From contig NZ_MRTD01000001.1 of the NCBI RefSeq assembly GCF_001956295.1, positions 682,001-746,000 of the forward strand: a DNA stretch of 64,000 nt. The letters run 5' to 3'. The stretch comes from Paenibacillus sp. FSL A5-0031. GTDB taxonomy: Bacteria; Bacillota; Bacilli; Paenibacillales; Paenibacillaceae. Shown piece after piece: positions 7,709-15,622 of this stretch; positions within the stretch are counted from its first letter, which is position 1, and each line of letters starts with the position of its first letter. Made by a program: the position numbers and the translations under genes. The notes under the pieces were generated by a model. The model was not told where the DNA came from and did not search any database. It was given only the letters and a program-made list of their open reading frames with translations.

Positions 7709-8500
7709 ATGGACATTATCCTTTACATCATCATGACGCTGCTCGGTTTTGTCGGTTCCTTTTTTTCGGGATTACTTGGCATAGGCGGGGCCATAATAAA
7801 TTTTCCCCTTTTATTATATGTTCCATCCAGTCTTGGCTTAGCGCAGTTTACAGCAAAAGAAGTGGCATCCATCAGCATGTTTCAAGTTTTCTTCGCTTCG
7901 TTAGCTGGGATTATTGCTTTCCGTCAAAAAAGCAATCAAACAGCAGTCATTCACAAAGGTCTTGTTGTTTATATGGGCAGCAGTATATTAATGGGCAGTT
8001 TAATTGGCGGATTCGGCTCACGTTTTCTTAATGAAGATGCCATTAATATTATATACGGAACATTATCGGTTATTGCTGTTGTTTTAATGCTCGTTCCAAA
8101 CCGGGGAAAACAACAATTAAATATAAATGAAATCACATTTAATAAGCTCATTGCGGTAACGTCAGCTTTCATTGTTGGCATCGTGTCAGGAGTTGTTGGA
8201 GCAGGTGGTGCTTTTATTCTAATCCCAATAATGTTGACGGTTTTAAAAATTCCGACAAGGACAACCATTGCCTCATCATTAGCGATCGTATTTGTATCGG
8301 CAATTGGCGGCGTAATCGGCAAGCTGTCCGCTGGATCCATTCCGATATGGCCAACTGTATTTGTTGTATTGGGCAGCTTGATTGGTGCACCAATTGGATC
8401 TAGAATCAGCTCTAAAATAAACGTGAAATATTTGCGATATGGGCTTGTTGTATTACTCATTTTCACAGCGATTAAAGTGTGGTCATCCATATTGCAATAG
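7709..8500 (+). CDS. Sulfite/organosulfonate exporter TauE/SafE family protein
   Basis: This 263-residue protein has eight hydrophobic segments in two inverted halves, each beginning with the family motif: GLLGIGGAIINFPLL near residue 25 and SGVVGAGGAFILIPIM near residue 160. TauE/SafE proteins are predicted exporters of sulfite, sulfoacetate or thiosulfate. In Staphylococcus a TauE gene is paired with cstR, so export of the sulfite or thiosulfate produced by the CstB-like enzyme is a reasonable role. CAAGGAGAGTTTTT precedes the ATG. A rhodanese-like gene follows 41 bp later. Confidence 0.88.
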   Translation: MDIILYIIMTLLGFVGSFFSGLLGIGGAIINFPLLLYVPSSLGLAQFTAKEVASISMFQVFFASLAGIIAFRQKSNQTAVIHKGLVVYMGSSILMGSLIGGFGSRFLNEDAINIIYGTLSVIAVVLMLVPNRGKQQLNINEITFNKLIAVTSAFIVGIVSGVVGAGGAFILIPIMLTVLKIPTRTTIASSLAIVFVSAIGGVIGKLSAGSIPIWPTVFVVLGSLIGAPIGSRISSKINVKYLRYGLVVLLIFTAIKVWSSILQ

Positions 8501-8541
8501 AATATGCGTACCTTAATTATACGGATGGGGGAGGTTAGGAT

Positions 8542-8901
8542 ATGTTGATTTTACTTGCTCTAACTGGTTTATTCGTGATGTGGTTCATTTATAGAAGATT
8601 CACACCCTTAAAAAATCTAACTTATGTCGACGAAAAAGCGCTAAATGAAAAAGGCATTATACCTGACAGCAGCAAAATACTCGATGTCCGCGATTCAACT
8701 GAGTATGAGAAATGTCATGTGGATGGTTCGATAAATATATCAATTGGTCGGCTCCCTTATTTGTGGAACAAAGAGCTTGCACCAAATGACTCCGTCTTAA
8801 TTTTGTCTGACAGTTTCTATAAAAGTAAAAAAGCTGCGAAAATCCTTAAAAAACATGGTTTCAGCCAACTGTTTACTGTACGAAACCAACAATGTGCATA
8901 G
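8542..8901 (+). CDS. Membrane-anchored rhodanese-like protein lacking the active-site cysteine
   Basis: A 119-residue protein with an N-terminal membrane anchor (LILLALTGLFVMWFIY) and a rhodanese domain: ILDVRDSTEYEKCHVDGSINISIGRL is the family CH1/CH2 region. At the active-site loop, where V/I-x-C-R-x-G-x-R/K-S is expected, the sequence is VLILSDSFYKSKKAA, so the catalytic Cys is replaced by Ser or Asp. It is therefore probably a non-catalytic, binding version, comparable to other inactive rhodanese domains. GGGGGAGGTTAGGAT precedes the ATG. It is the last gene of the sulfur island and is closed by a terminator. Confidence 0.8.
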   Translation: MLILLALTGLFVMWFIYRRFTPLKNLTYVDEKALNEKGIIPDSSKILDVRDSTEYEKCHVDGSINISIGRLPYLWNKELAPNDSVLILSDSFYKSKKAAKILKKHGFSQLFTVRNQQCA

Positions 8902-8923
8902 ATAACTTTTCAAGTGACTGATG

Positions 8924-8948
8924 AACCGCGGATATCGCGGTTTTTTTT
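8924..8948 (+). terminator. Rho-independent terminator ending the sulfur island
   Basis: AACCGCG (8924-8930) pairs with CGCGGTT (8936-8942), followed by eight T residues in all. Confidence 0.9.
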
Positions 8949-9044
8949 GCGTACCCTCTAAACCAGATTATGGTACAATCTCCTCGTATGTTGAAAATAA
9001 TGCTGTTCGTGCACAACTATTTCATATCAGAAAGCAGGGATCAT

Positions 9045-9575
9045 TTGAGATTATTTCATGTGAGCGAAGAAAGTGATATTACACTTTTTGAACCTAGAAT
9101 ACCTTCTCGAGTGGATATGGATCAAAGCAAAGGGTTGGTATGGGCAATAAATGAACGGTGCTTGCCGAATTTCCTAACACCTCGCAATTGTCCTAGAGTA
9201 ACTTATCATAGTCATGAAACGACCACAGATGAGCATAAAAAACTTTATTTAAGCTCAAATTCGTTGGACCATGTTGTTGCGATTGAGCATAAATGGTTTG
9301 AAATCATGAGGCAAACCACGTTGTATTTATATGAATTCGATACGACTGATTTCTATAGCGCAGATAAAAGTGCTGGTTACTATGTGAGCGAAAAAACACA
9401 GATTCCCATCAATAAAATAATTGTTCATGATTTGTTTGGAGAACTCATACGCAGAAATGTCGAGGTTCGCATGATCGATAATTTGTGGGATTTGAATGAT
9501 AAAATTGCAACCACAAGCTTTAATTGGTCGATGTGCAGAATGGGTTTTGCCGCGCAGAGGAAGGAATCAGTATGA
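9045..9575 (+). CDS. DUF6886-like conserved protein
   Basis: The product begins LRLFHVSEESDITLFEPRIPSR and contains the conserved blocks GLVWAINERCLPNFLTPRNCP, VAIEHKWFEIMRQTTLYLYEFD and FNWSMCRMGFA. These are the hallmarks of a conserved family of about 170 residues in Bacillales that I recall as DUF6886; it has a mixed alpha/beta fold and no known function. The frame is open back to ATG 8970, but the conserved part starts at the TTG at 9045 (after AAAGCAGGGATCAT), which I take as the start. It overlaps the GrpB gene by four bases (GTATGATG), so the two are translationally coupled. Confidence 0.65.
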   Translation: MRLFHVSEESDITLFEPRIPSRVDMDQSKGLVWAINERCLPNFLTPRNCPRVTYHSHETTTDEHKKLYLSSNSLDHVVAIEHKWFEIMRQTTLYLYEFDTTDFYSADKSAGYYVSEKTQIPINKIIVHDLFGELIRRNVEVRMIDNLWDLNDKIATTSFNWSMCRMGFAAQRKESV

Positions 9576-10123
9576 TGAGTACAATAGTTGAGATTGAAAG
9601 CTATAATCCTCTTTGGGAGCACGAATTTTGTGAAATACGAACTACTATCGAAGCTGAAGTTGGGCAATTCATTAGGTCAGTTGAACATGTAGGAAGCACC
9701 TCTGTTAAAGGACTTGGTGCTAAGCCCACCTTGGATATAGATATCGTCATTGAAGATTATAGTATGCTGCCTCTGATCATCCAAGGGCTTGAGAAGATTG
9801 GTTATTTCCATCAACAAGAATGGAGTTTTGAAGGAAGAGAGGCCTTTGGCAGAAAAGATATGTCGGTTCCTTGGCATAAACAGCGTGAAAATTGGATGGA
9901 GCATCACTTGTATTTGTGCAATCGTGATAGCGAAGAATTAGCAAGACATTTGGCATTCCGCGATTATCTTAGGGAAAATCCCGAAGCGGTCATTGCGTAT
10001 GAACAGCTAAAAAAGGAATTGGCATCGCACGCTCAGGATCGAACCGGTTATACAGCAGGTAAAACTGATTTTATAAATGAAATATTAAAAAAGGTAAAGC
10101 TCACGAAAACAAAGGATCTTTGA
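9572..10123 (+). CDS. GrpB family protein (putative nucleotidyltransferase fold)
   Basis: The 183-residue protein has the GrpB/DUF4269 pattern: YNPLWEHEFCEIRTTIEAEVGQ near the N-terminus, then VEHVGSTSVKGLGAKPTLDIDIVI containing the GS-x9-14-D-x-D nucleotidyltransferase-like motif, and later ENWMEHHLYLC and FRDYLRENPEAVIAYEQLKKELA. The family is common in Firmicutes and may act as minimal nucleotidyltransferases or as CoaE-linked partners; no activity is proven. ATG 9572 follows GAGGAAGGAATCAGT and overlaps the upstream stop, so it is co-translated with the DUF6886-like protein. Confidence 0.9.
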   Translation: MMSTIVEIESYNPLWEHEFCEIRTTIEAEVGQFIRSVEHVGSTSVKGLGAKPTLDIDIVIEDYSMLPLIIQGLEKIGYFHQQEWSFEGREAFGRKDMSVPWHKQRENWMEHHLYLCNRDSEELARHLAFRDYLRENPEAVIAYEQLKKELASHAQDRTGYTAGKTDFINEILKKVKLTKTKDL

Positions 10124-10144
10124 TGAGAAAACATACGAATGGAA

Positions 10145-10230
10145 AGCTGCTCTAAACTTGATACAAACGAACAATCTTTTATAATTTTAAAGGCAGTCTT
10201 TGCATCCTTATGGACGAAATTAGAGCAGCT
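10145..10230. repeat. 11-bp perfect inverted repeat with 64-nt loop
   Basis: AGCTGCTCTAA (10145-10155) is repeated in reverse complement at 10220-10230. It fills most of the gap between the GrpB gene and the serine hydrolase gene. No T-run follows, so it is not a standard terminator; it may be a long hairpin RNA end or a remnant of a small element. Confidence 0.5.
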
Positions 10231-10279
10231 CGTGTAGTATAGATTCATTGTTCCTAATTAGTGGAAGGGGATCGAGACA

Positions 10280-11422
10280 ATGAATGAATTGCTAAGCGAG
10301 TGGAAAATAACGGAGGGCCACTTGGATGTTGCGCCCGAAGAGGTTGGACTCAGCTCCCATCAATTGAATAAGCTGGATAATCACTTTCTGAATCTGATCG
10401 CACAGCAAAAAATTCAAGCAGCCAGTTTTCTCGTTGCACGAGAAGGAAAGATTGCCGCATGGAAATCAATGGGTCGACTTCATGGCTCAACAGACCAGGG
10501 TGAACTGCAGCCGAATTCCCTGCGTAAAATGTCATCCATAACGAAAGCATTCACAAGTGTTGCGATCATGAAGCTCATAGAGGACGGTAAGCTATATATC
10601 GACTTGCCTGTGGCCAGCATTTTGGCGGAATTCGATAATCCTGTACATAAAGATATCACCTTGTTCCACTTATTAACGCATACGTCTGGTATTTTGCCAG
10701 TCACCGGATATTATAATGAGCCCTATCCTCGAGAATGGTGGGGGGCTAGCGGCATGGATCATTGGATTCGAAAAGTGCTGCAAGGCCCGCTCGTTTGCCA
10801 ACCTGGGGATGCCTATAATTATTCTACGGTGGGCTTCGCTCTGCTGGGCGAGATCATCTCAAGAGTATCTGGTAAGCAGTATGAGGATTACATTACGGAG
10901 AACATTATCGAACCACTCCAAATGACACGTACTTTTTTTGATGTGCCTGAGCATCTGCACTCTGAAGTATGCAGTGTAGATCGGATGGATATCGAAAGGT
11001 TAAGCAGAGAAAATGACGGTTCCCCTATGCCGCCTCGTTCGGATAGTGGACTTTATTCAACACTATTTGATATGTGGAAACTCGGACAAATGCTGTTGAA
11101 TGGCGGAACCTTTGAAGGTCAACGTATCCTTGGCAGAAAGTCGGTAGATCTGTTGACTCGCCGACATCTGTTTAACGTTCCGGCTTATCATTGGGGAGGT
11201 AAAATCAAAGATAAAGGCCATGCTCTTGGTTTAGACCTTGCCATTCATCATCTTTCTTACGAATCTGTAGGCACTTACCAACTGGAGGGTTCAGGAAGAA
11301 CCGGATTTTTTGTGGACCCGGTTGAGAAGCTCGTTGTTGTATTCATGGTGCCTTCCATTTACTCATGGATACCTGAATCGGTACTTGGCACAAAACAAAT
11401 TATATGGTCAAGTTTGGTTTAG
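10280..11422 (+). CDS. Serine hydrolase of the beta-lactamase class C / esterase family
   Basis: This 380-residue protein has the serine beta-lactamase-like fold. The S-x-x-K motif is Ser86-Ile-Thr-Lys89 in KMSSITKAFTSVAIMKL, with the usual LLTHTSG block at about 131-137. The second catalytic motif, normally Y-S-N, reads Y181-S-T in NYSTVGFALLGEIIS. A C-terminal GTYQLEGSGRTGFFVDP segment replaces the K-T-G triad region. There is no signal peptide, so this is a cytosolic esterase, D-aminopeptidase-like or penicillin-binding-protein-like enzyme rather than a secreted beta-lactamase. The ATG follows GGAAGGGGATCGAGACA. A terminator follows the stop. Confidence 0.85.
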   Translation: MNELLSEWKITEGHLDVAPEEVGLSSHQLNKLDNHFLNLIAQQKIQAASFLVAREGKIAAWKSMGRLHGSTDQGELQPNSLRKMSSITKAFTSVAIMKLIEDGKLYIDLPVASILAEFDNPVHKDITLFHLLTHTSGILPVTGYYNEPYPREWWGASGMDHWIRKVLQGPLVCQPGDAYNYSTVGFALLGEIISRVSGKQYEDYITENIIEPLQMTRTFFDVPEHLHSEVCSVDRMDIERLSRENDGSPMPPRSDSGLYSTLFDMWKLGQMLLNGGTFEGQRILGRKSVDLLTRRHLFNVPAYHWGGKIKDKGHALGLDLAIHHLSYESVGTYQLEGSGRTGFFVDPVEKLVVVFMVPSIYSWIPESVLGTKQIIWSSLV

Positions 11423-11465
11423 AATAAGCAAACAACTTGAATGCAGCCAATCGTAATATTTATAT

Positions 11466-11500
11466 AGAGTGAGTCGACTATTCGGCTCGCTCTTTTTTTT
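11466..11500 (+). terminator. Rho-independent terminator
   Basis: AGAGTGAGTCGA (11466-11477) pairs with TCGGCTCGCTCT (11482-11493) through G-U wobbles, followed by eight T residues. Confidence 0.85.
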
Positions 11501-11575
11501 GTGCAGACAATTAAACTGATGTAATGACATCATTAAGACTAGTCTAGATACTCAACCCAGGTATAGTAAAAACCC

Positions 11576-11604
11576 TTGACCTATATACCCTTAGGGGGTA
11601 TATT
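11576..11604 (+). promoter_or_regulatory. Promoter with a CsoR-type operator in its spacer
   Basis: TTGACC (11576-11581) and TATATT (11599-11604) are 17 bp apart. The spacer and -10 are occupied by ATACCCTTAGGGGGTAT (11585-11601), a CsoR-type palindrome with 5-bp centre. Binding there would block RNA polymerase directly. The operon it controls encodes the siroheme-reductase-like protein and a two-component system. Confidence 0.75.
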
Positions 11605-11636
11605 ATAATGGTTATGATGTAAAGGAGAGATGCCAA

Positions 11637-12269
11637 ATGAATGATAAAATAAAAATCGCAGTCTCACCAGCCATTCAGGTTGGAGGCAGCCTGTTCACAC
11701 CTCATCAACTGGTAACCATAGGATCACTAATGGACACAGAAGCAAATATAGAGATGACACCTTTTAAGCAGCTTTATGTGGAAATACCGTTAGATCAACA
11801 AAATGAAATAACCGAACAATTACGAGCAGTCGGCCTCGAGGTTAATCCTTCAGGCTTTACGACAAAAAGCTTGAATGCATGCAACTTTTGCAAAGGAGCC
11901 CAGGATGCCGGCTTAGATATTGCCATTAAATTAAACGAGACAATCGCGGGAATCGGAACACCAACGCCAATGAAAGTCGGTTATGCAGGTTGCGCATTAG
12001 GTACAAGTGAACCTTTATTAAAAGATATTGGGGTCGTAAAAATGCGGAATGTGTTTGACGTTTATGTCGGCGGCGAGCCCAAGGGAATAAAGCCTTCCTT
12101 TGCCCAGCTTTTACTTTCAGGGTTATCGGAAGAGAAGTTAATATCATCAATAATTAATCTCATTAACTATTATAAAGAACATGCTAAAGGAAAGGAAAAG
12201 TTCAGCAAATTTATTAATCGAATTTCACTAGACGAACTAAAAACTTTGAAATGGAATGAGCAACCATGA
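11637..12269 (+). CDS. Small nitrite/sulfite reductase-like (siroheme/4Fe-4S-type) protein with an incomplete cysteine set
   Basis: This 210-residue protein resembles the single-repeat nitrite/sulfite reductase-domain proteins of Bacillales. Residues 18-75 form the ferredoxin-like half (SLFTPHQLVTIGSLMD, QLYVEIPLDQQNEITEQL) and residues 76-165 the cluster-binding half (SLNACNFCKGAQDAGLDIA, PMKVGYAGCALGTSEPLL, FDVYVGGEPKG). Cys82, Cys85 and Cys119 are present. The fourth cysteine expected in a C-x3-C pair, the one that normally also ligates siroheme, is Thr123 (GCALGT), so redox activity is doubtful. ATG follows AAAGGAGAGATGCCAA. It overlaps the response-regulator gene by four bases. It is likely involved in reactive sulfur or nitrogen handling. 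Confidence 0.75.
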   Translation: MNDKIKIAVSPAIQVGGSLFTPHQLVTIGSLMDTEANIEMTPFKQLYVEIPLDQQNEITEQLRAVGLEVNPSGFTTKSLNACNFCKGAQDAGLDIAIKLNETIAGIGTPTPMKVGYAGCALGTSEPLLKDIGVVKMRNVFDVYVGGEPKGIKPSFAQLLLSGLSEEKLISSIINLINYYKEHAKGKEKFSKFINRISLDELKTLKWNEQP

Positions 12270-12958
12270 GTAAAATTTTAGTTGTAGAGGATGAAGATAA
12301 AATTAGAGAGGTTATAATCGCTTATCTAAACAAGGCTGGTTATCGTGCATGTGCAGCTAGTGATGGCCAGAGTGCAATGCATGAAATCGATAAGCAGCCC
12401 TTTGATTTAATCATTCTTGACTTGATGCTCCCTGACATTAATGGAGAGCTGCTGTGCAGAAAAATACGAGGAACTAATCCGGTGCCCATTATTATGCTTA
12501 CGGCTAAAGCTTCTCTAAATCATCGCATCCAAGGTTTATCTGCTGGAGCTGACGATTATATCGTAAAACCATTTGATCCCCATGAATTGTTGGCTAGAGT
12601 TCGTTCCGTCCTGCGGCGTACCAATCATCATGAGCTTCTCGCTGATCGTTTGGAATACGGTAATGGAAGATTGAGCTTGGATAGCCAAGCTAAACAGGTT
12701 TACATCAATCAAGAACCCATAAATTTAACACCCAATGAATATAAACTGCTTGTTGTTATGGCTAGAAATGCTGAAAGAACATTTTCCCGCGAACAATTAA
12801 TTGATATGGTGATGGGAATCGATTTTGAAGGGGATGCTCGTACCATTGATCAGCATGTCAAAAATTTACGGCAAAAAATAGAGGTGGATGCTAAAAATCC
12901 AATGTTCATTCAAACAGTTTTTGGGGCCGGCTATCGCTTTCATGGAGGAGGAAAATGA
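12266..12958 (+). CDS. OmpR/PhoB-family response regulator
   Basis: The 230-residue protein has a receiver domain (2-117) with the acidic pocket in VVEDED, phosphorylatable Asp52 in LIILDLMLPD, the conserved Thr in MLTAKAS and Lys in IVKPFDP. A PhoB-type winged-helix DNA-binding domain follows (about 130-228), with LTPNEYKLLVVMARN and TIDQHVKNLRQKIE and TVFGAGYRF at its end. It should be phosphorylated by the histidine kinase encoded immediately downstream (ATGA overlap). It is the second gene of an operon under a CsoR-type operator, suggesting that metal or sulfur stress raises the level of this signalling system. Confidence 0.92.
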   Translation: MSKILVVEDEDKIREVIIAYLNKAGYRACAASDGQSAMHEIDKQPFDLIILDLMLPDINGELLCRKIRGTNPVPIIMLTAKASLNHRIQGLSAGADDYIVKPFDPHELLARVRSVLRRTNHHELLADRLEYGNGRLSLDSQAKQVYINQEPINLTPNEYKLLVVMARNAERTFSREQLIDMVMGIDFEGDARTIDQHVKNLRQKIEVDAKNPMFIQTVFGAGYRFHGGGK

Positions 12959-14073
12959 AAAAAACACTATCCTATCGGATTAGTATTATTCTTATCTTCT
13001 ATACAACAGCCATCTTAATCATTGCTTCCATTGCTTTAGCTACAGCCACTCATCATCATTTCCAGCTTTATGGTGAAGAGATCGCGCAAGGCAGCCACGA
13101 TAGGACAGAGTCGTTAAATTCACATTTAGAGCAAGCCATTCTTCAATCCATTGGACTGACAGTAGGTGGAGCACTCATTATTACGCTTATTATGAGCATT
13201 TACATCGCTAAAAAAATTTCCTCTCCTTTAGTTAAAATGAAGAACATAACACTCGTTATGGCAAGAGGAAAACGAGATGCTCGTCTTCCTTTAAAAGGCA
13301 CTCCAAAAGATGAAGTCGATCAACTGGCTGCCTCTATCAATCATTTAGCTGAACAGCTTGATCAGCAAGAACAATTACGAGTGACGATGACCGAAAATAT
13401 TGCTCATGAGCTGCGAACTCCCTTAACGACGTTAAATAGTTTTTTATCAGCGATTCAAGATGGAATTTGGGAAGCTACACCTGAACGCATTCAATCATGC
13501 AGAGAAGAAATTCACCGTTTAGTTCAAATGGTTAATGATTTGGAAGACCTGCAAACACTTACTTCTACAGCACAGCAGTTAACCTTAAAAGATGTTCCTC
13601 TAACAAAATCTATAGAACAAGTTATAGATCTGATGAAGCCCTCCTTTTCAGACAAAGGAATTATTTTGGAAAGAGGTTTCATCCCTGAAATGACTATCCA
13701 TGCTGATGAATACCGAATCATTCAAATATGGACGAATTTATTATCGAATGCTCTAAAGTTTACTTCAAATGGTGGAAAGGTATCGGTATATGGTAAATTA
13801 GTTCAACAAGGTGTTCAAATAACCGTTAAGGATACTGGAATCGGAATACCAACTGAGCAGCTCGCGCATGTATTCGAACGTTTCTATCGTGTGGAAAAAT
13901 CACGGAACCGGAAATCGGGAGGCGGGGGCTTAGGACTGGCTATTACGAAAACGCTTGTCGAACGTCATGGAGGACAAATTTGGGCAGAAAGTGATGAAGG
14001 GACTTTATTTCATGTGTATTTACCGAATACAGTAAAGAATAACAAAATAAAGAGTCTATTTGTAGATGAATGA
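12955..14073 (+). CDS. Membrane sensor histidine kinase (HAMP-HisKA-HATPase)
   Basis: A 372-residue kinase with TM1 at about 9-30, a very short extracytoplasmic loop of some 30 residues that starts with HHH (33-35), TM2 at about 62-84, then HAMP (85-138). The HisKA box ENIAHELRTPLTT has phospho-accepting His151, followed by the ATPase domain with the N box (NLLSNALKFT), G1 box DTGIGIP and G2 box GGGGLGLAIT. The short loop suggests membrane- or metal-proximal sensing rather than a large ligand domain; the His-rich segment could bind metal. ATG overlaps the response-regulator stop. It is BaeS-like in layout. Confidence 0.92.
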   Translation: MKKTLSYRISIILIFYTTAILIIASIALATATHHHFQLYGEEIAQGSHDRTESLNSHLEQAILQSIGLTVGGALIITLIMSIYIAKKISSPLVKMKNITLVMARGKRDARLPLKGTPKDEVDQLAASINHLAEQLDQQEQLRVTMTENIAHELRTPLTTLNSFLSAIQDGIWEATPERIQSCREEIHRLVQMVNDLEDLQTLTSTAQQLTLKDVPLTKSIEQVIDLMKPSFSDKGIILERGFIPEMTIHADEYRIIQIWTNLLSNALKFTSNGGKVSVYGKLVQQGVQITVKDTGIGIPTEQLAHVFERFYRVEKSRNRKSGGGGLGLAITKTLVERHGGQIWAESDEGTLFHVYLPNTVKNNKIKSLFVDE

Positions 14074-14186
14074 ATTGAACATGCTGCTATTGAAGTCAAA
14101 CAATTCAAGCCAAGTCTTACTTCACAAGACAATAAAATGCAGAAGCTTTTACTAACCTGAGTGAGAACGTTTATAAATGAATAGCA

Positions 14187-14233
14187 TAAAAAAACACGAA
14201 CCGTTGATGCTTTTCCGATCGGAGGTACGTGTT
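14187..14233 (-). terminator. Terminator for the minus-strand MFS remnant
   Basis: On the minus strand, AACACGTACC and GGTTCGTGTT form a 10-bp stem with one mismatch, followed by seven T residues (the A run at 14188-14194). Confidence 0.6.
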
Positions 14234-14303
14234 ATTTATTGAGATTAGGTGCTGCTTATTACGCTGATCATTCATCCATCAATTACACCATAATGAGCTT
14301 AAT

Positions 14304-14495
14304 CTACAGTAGCTGAAAATGAGCAGGTTTCCTAGAGCAGCTAGCCAAAATACTACTGTGCAGCGCCAGCTCATACATTTTGTTGCCAAAGGCGATAATT
14401 CCACCTGTTAGAAACAGAATAAGGAATCCTGGATGCCGCCATAATTGAATAAAGGTTGGAGCAGCCGGCTCTGCAAATTGCTTTAAGAGCTTCAT
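14304..14495 (-). pseudogene. N-terminal remnant of an MFS transporter gene
   Basis: From ATG 14495 on the minus strand, with a good ribosome binding site (GAATGAGGAGAAAAATCACATC), the product begins MKLLKQFAEPAAPTFIQLW. It continues through RHPGFLILFLTGGIIAFGNKMYELAL. This is the first helix of a major facilitator transporter (the NxxYELALP pattern). After ELAL the homology stops and the frame runs to a stop 19 codons later. The remaining eleven helices are absent, and the region down to 14074 holds no further coding sequence on this strand. The gene has kept its start signals and a terminator but lost its body, most simply through an internal deletion. Confidence 0.55.
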
Positions 14496-14685
14496 GATGT
14501 GATTTTTCTCCTCATTCTCGTACTGTTGCAAATGATTATACTTACGAAAAAGAGGAATAAAAAGAGAAGAAAACAAAACTATCATTTCGCCTTTTTCGAT
14601 GTCATGCGAGTATCCGTTGCTAGAATCAACATGCTAAAATCATGTTAAGCAATATAACATCAATTCCTAATCGGAGGTGCAGCAA

Positions 14686-15462
14686 ATGTCCGGGGTCATT
14701 TCAAAAGCTATTCACATACTGGATCTGCTTGTACCGCATGGCAGTGAGAAAGAAATGAGTGCGACAGAAATCAGCAGGGAACTCGGCATGCCTGTACAAA
14801 GCGCTCATCGGATTCTTCATTCCTTATCCGAACATGGATTTGTTGCACAAGATAAAAAATCAAAAAAATATAAATTAGGTCTTTCCATTATGAAATACGG
14901 TTTTTTGATGTGGGACAGCCTAATGTTCAGGTCACTGGCTAGACCCTTCATGGCCGAGCTATCGCAAAAAACGAAAGAAACGATTTATTTGGCTACAAGA
15001 GAGAACCAAGAAGGTGTCTACATTGATTCCATTGATTCGCCGCAAATGTTGAAAATATCCGAACCTATCGGACTTAGGCTGCCACTCTATATTGGAGCAT
15101 CTAATCGCGCTATTCTTGCTCATCTGCCATCCACTAAGCAGGAAGCTATATTGCAAGGCGTGGATTGGACAACAGTACCCTCGCTAATTCCATTGTCCAA
15201 AGAAATGATTCAGGCAGACCTAGAGAACATACGCTCCAGAGGTTATGCCATCACATCAGGAGAAGCAACGGAGGGAACAACTGGCATCGGTGCTCCCATC
15301 TTTTCTTATGATAATACCGTTATTGGATCACTGAATGTAGCTGGTCCTGCGATACGGTTTACGCCAAGTAAAATCGAGAGCTACGGCCAGCAAGCAAAAA
15401 AATATGCGGATCTCATCTCCAAAGAACTGGGGTTCCGCAATAAGATACGTTGGAGCGAGTAG
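14686..15462 (+). CDS. IclR family transcriptional regulator
   Basis: This 258-residue protein has an N-terminal winged helix (about 1-65: ISKAIHILDLLV, SATEISRELGMPVQSAHRILHSL) and the IclR effector-binding GAF-like domain (about 75-255), with KETIYLATRENQEGVYID, PLYIGASNRAILAHLPS and GATEGTTGIGAPIF-like blocks near the C-terminus. IclR regulators usually sense small carboxylates and control an adjacent catabolic operon, but no such operon is next to it here. The start is ATG 14686 after TCGGAGGTGCAGCAA; a GTG nine bases upstream overlaps the ribosome binding site and is not used. A strong terminator follows. Confidence 0.9.
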   Translation: MSGVISKAIHILDLLVPHGSEKEMSATEISRELGMPVQSAHRILHSLSEHGFVAQDKKSKKYKLGLSIMKYGFLMWDSLMFRSLARPFMAELSQKTKETIYLATRENQEGVYIDSIDSPQMLKISEPIGLRLPLYIGASNRAILAHLPSTKQEAILQGVDWTTVPSLIPLSKEMIQADLENIRSRGYAITSGEATEGTTGIGAPIFSYDNTVIGSLNVAGPAIRFTPSKIESYGQQAKKYADLISKELGFRNKIRWSE

Positions 15463-15486
15463 GAGGCTATCCAAAACGAATAAATT

Positions 15487-15519
15487 GAACGAACAGCGAC
15501 GAACTGTTCGTTCTTTTTT
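15487..15519 (+). terminator. Rho-independent terminator
   Basis: GAACGAACAG (15487-15496) pairs with CTGTTCGTTC (15504-15513) and is followed by six T residues. Confidence 0.9.
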
Positions 15520-15546
15520 ATGCCAATGTGCTGCTTTTAAAACATT

Positions 15547-15560
15547 AGGACATATGTCCT
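15547..15560. promoter_or_regulatory. 14-bp perfect palindrome, candidate Crp-family operator
   Basis: AGGACATATGTCCT is perfectly self-complementary and lies 63-76 bp upstream of the first YdcZ transporter start. The trio it precedes includes a Crp/Fnr-type regulator (16103), the obvious candidate to bind it. No other copy was noticed by eye. Confidence 0.5.
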
Positions 15561-15622
15561 TTCCTAAACCTTGAAATGTATCGTTTAATGATGGAAAGAT
15601 TGATTTGGAGGAGAGAAATGAT

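Noticed and set aside
7518-8031. Two overlapping plus-strand frames before and in the TauE gene
   Set aside because: They lie across the minus-strand zinc-ribbon gene and the TauE gene in the wrong frame.
10048-10248. Minus-strand frame around the inverted repeat
   Set aside because: No ribosome binding site and it overlaps the 3' end of the GrpB gene.
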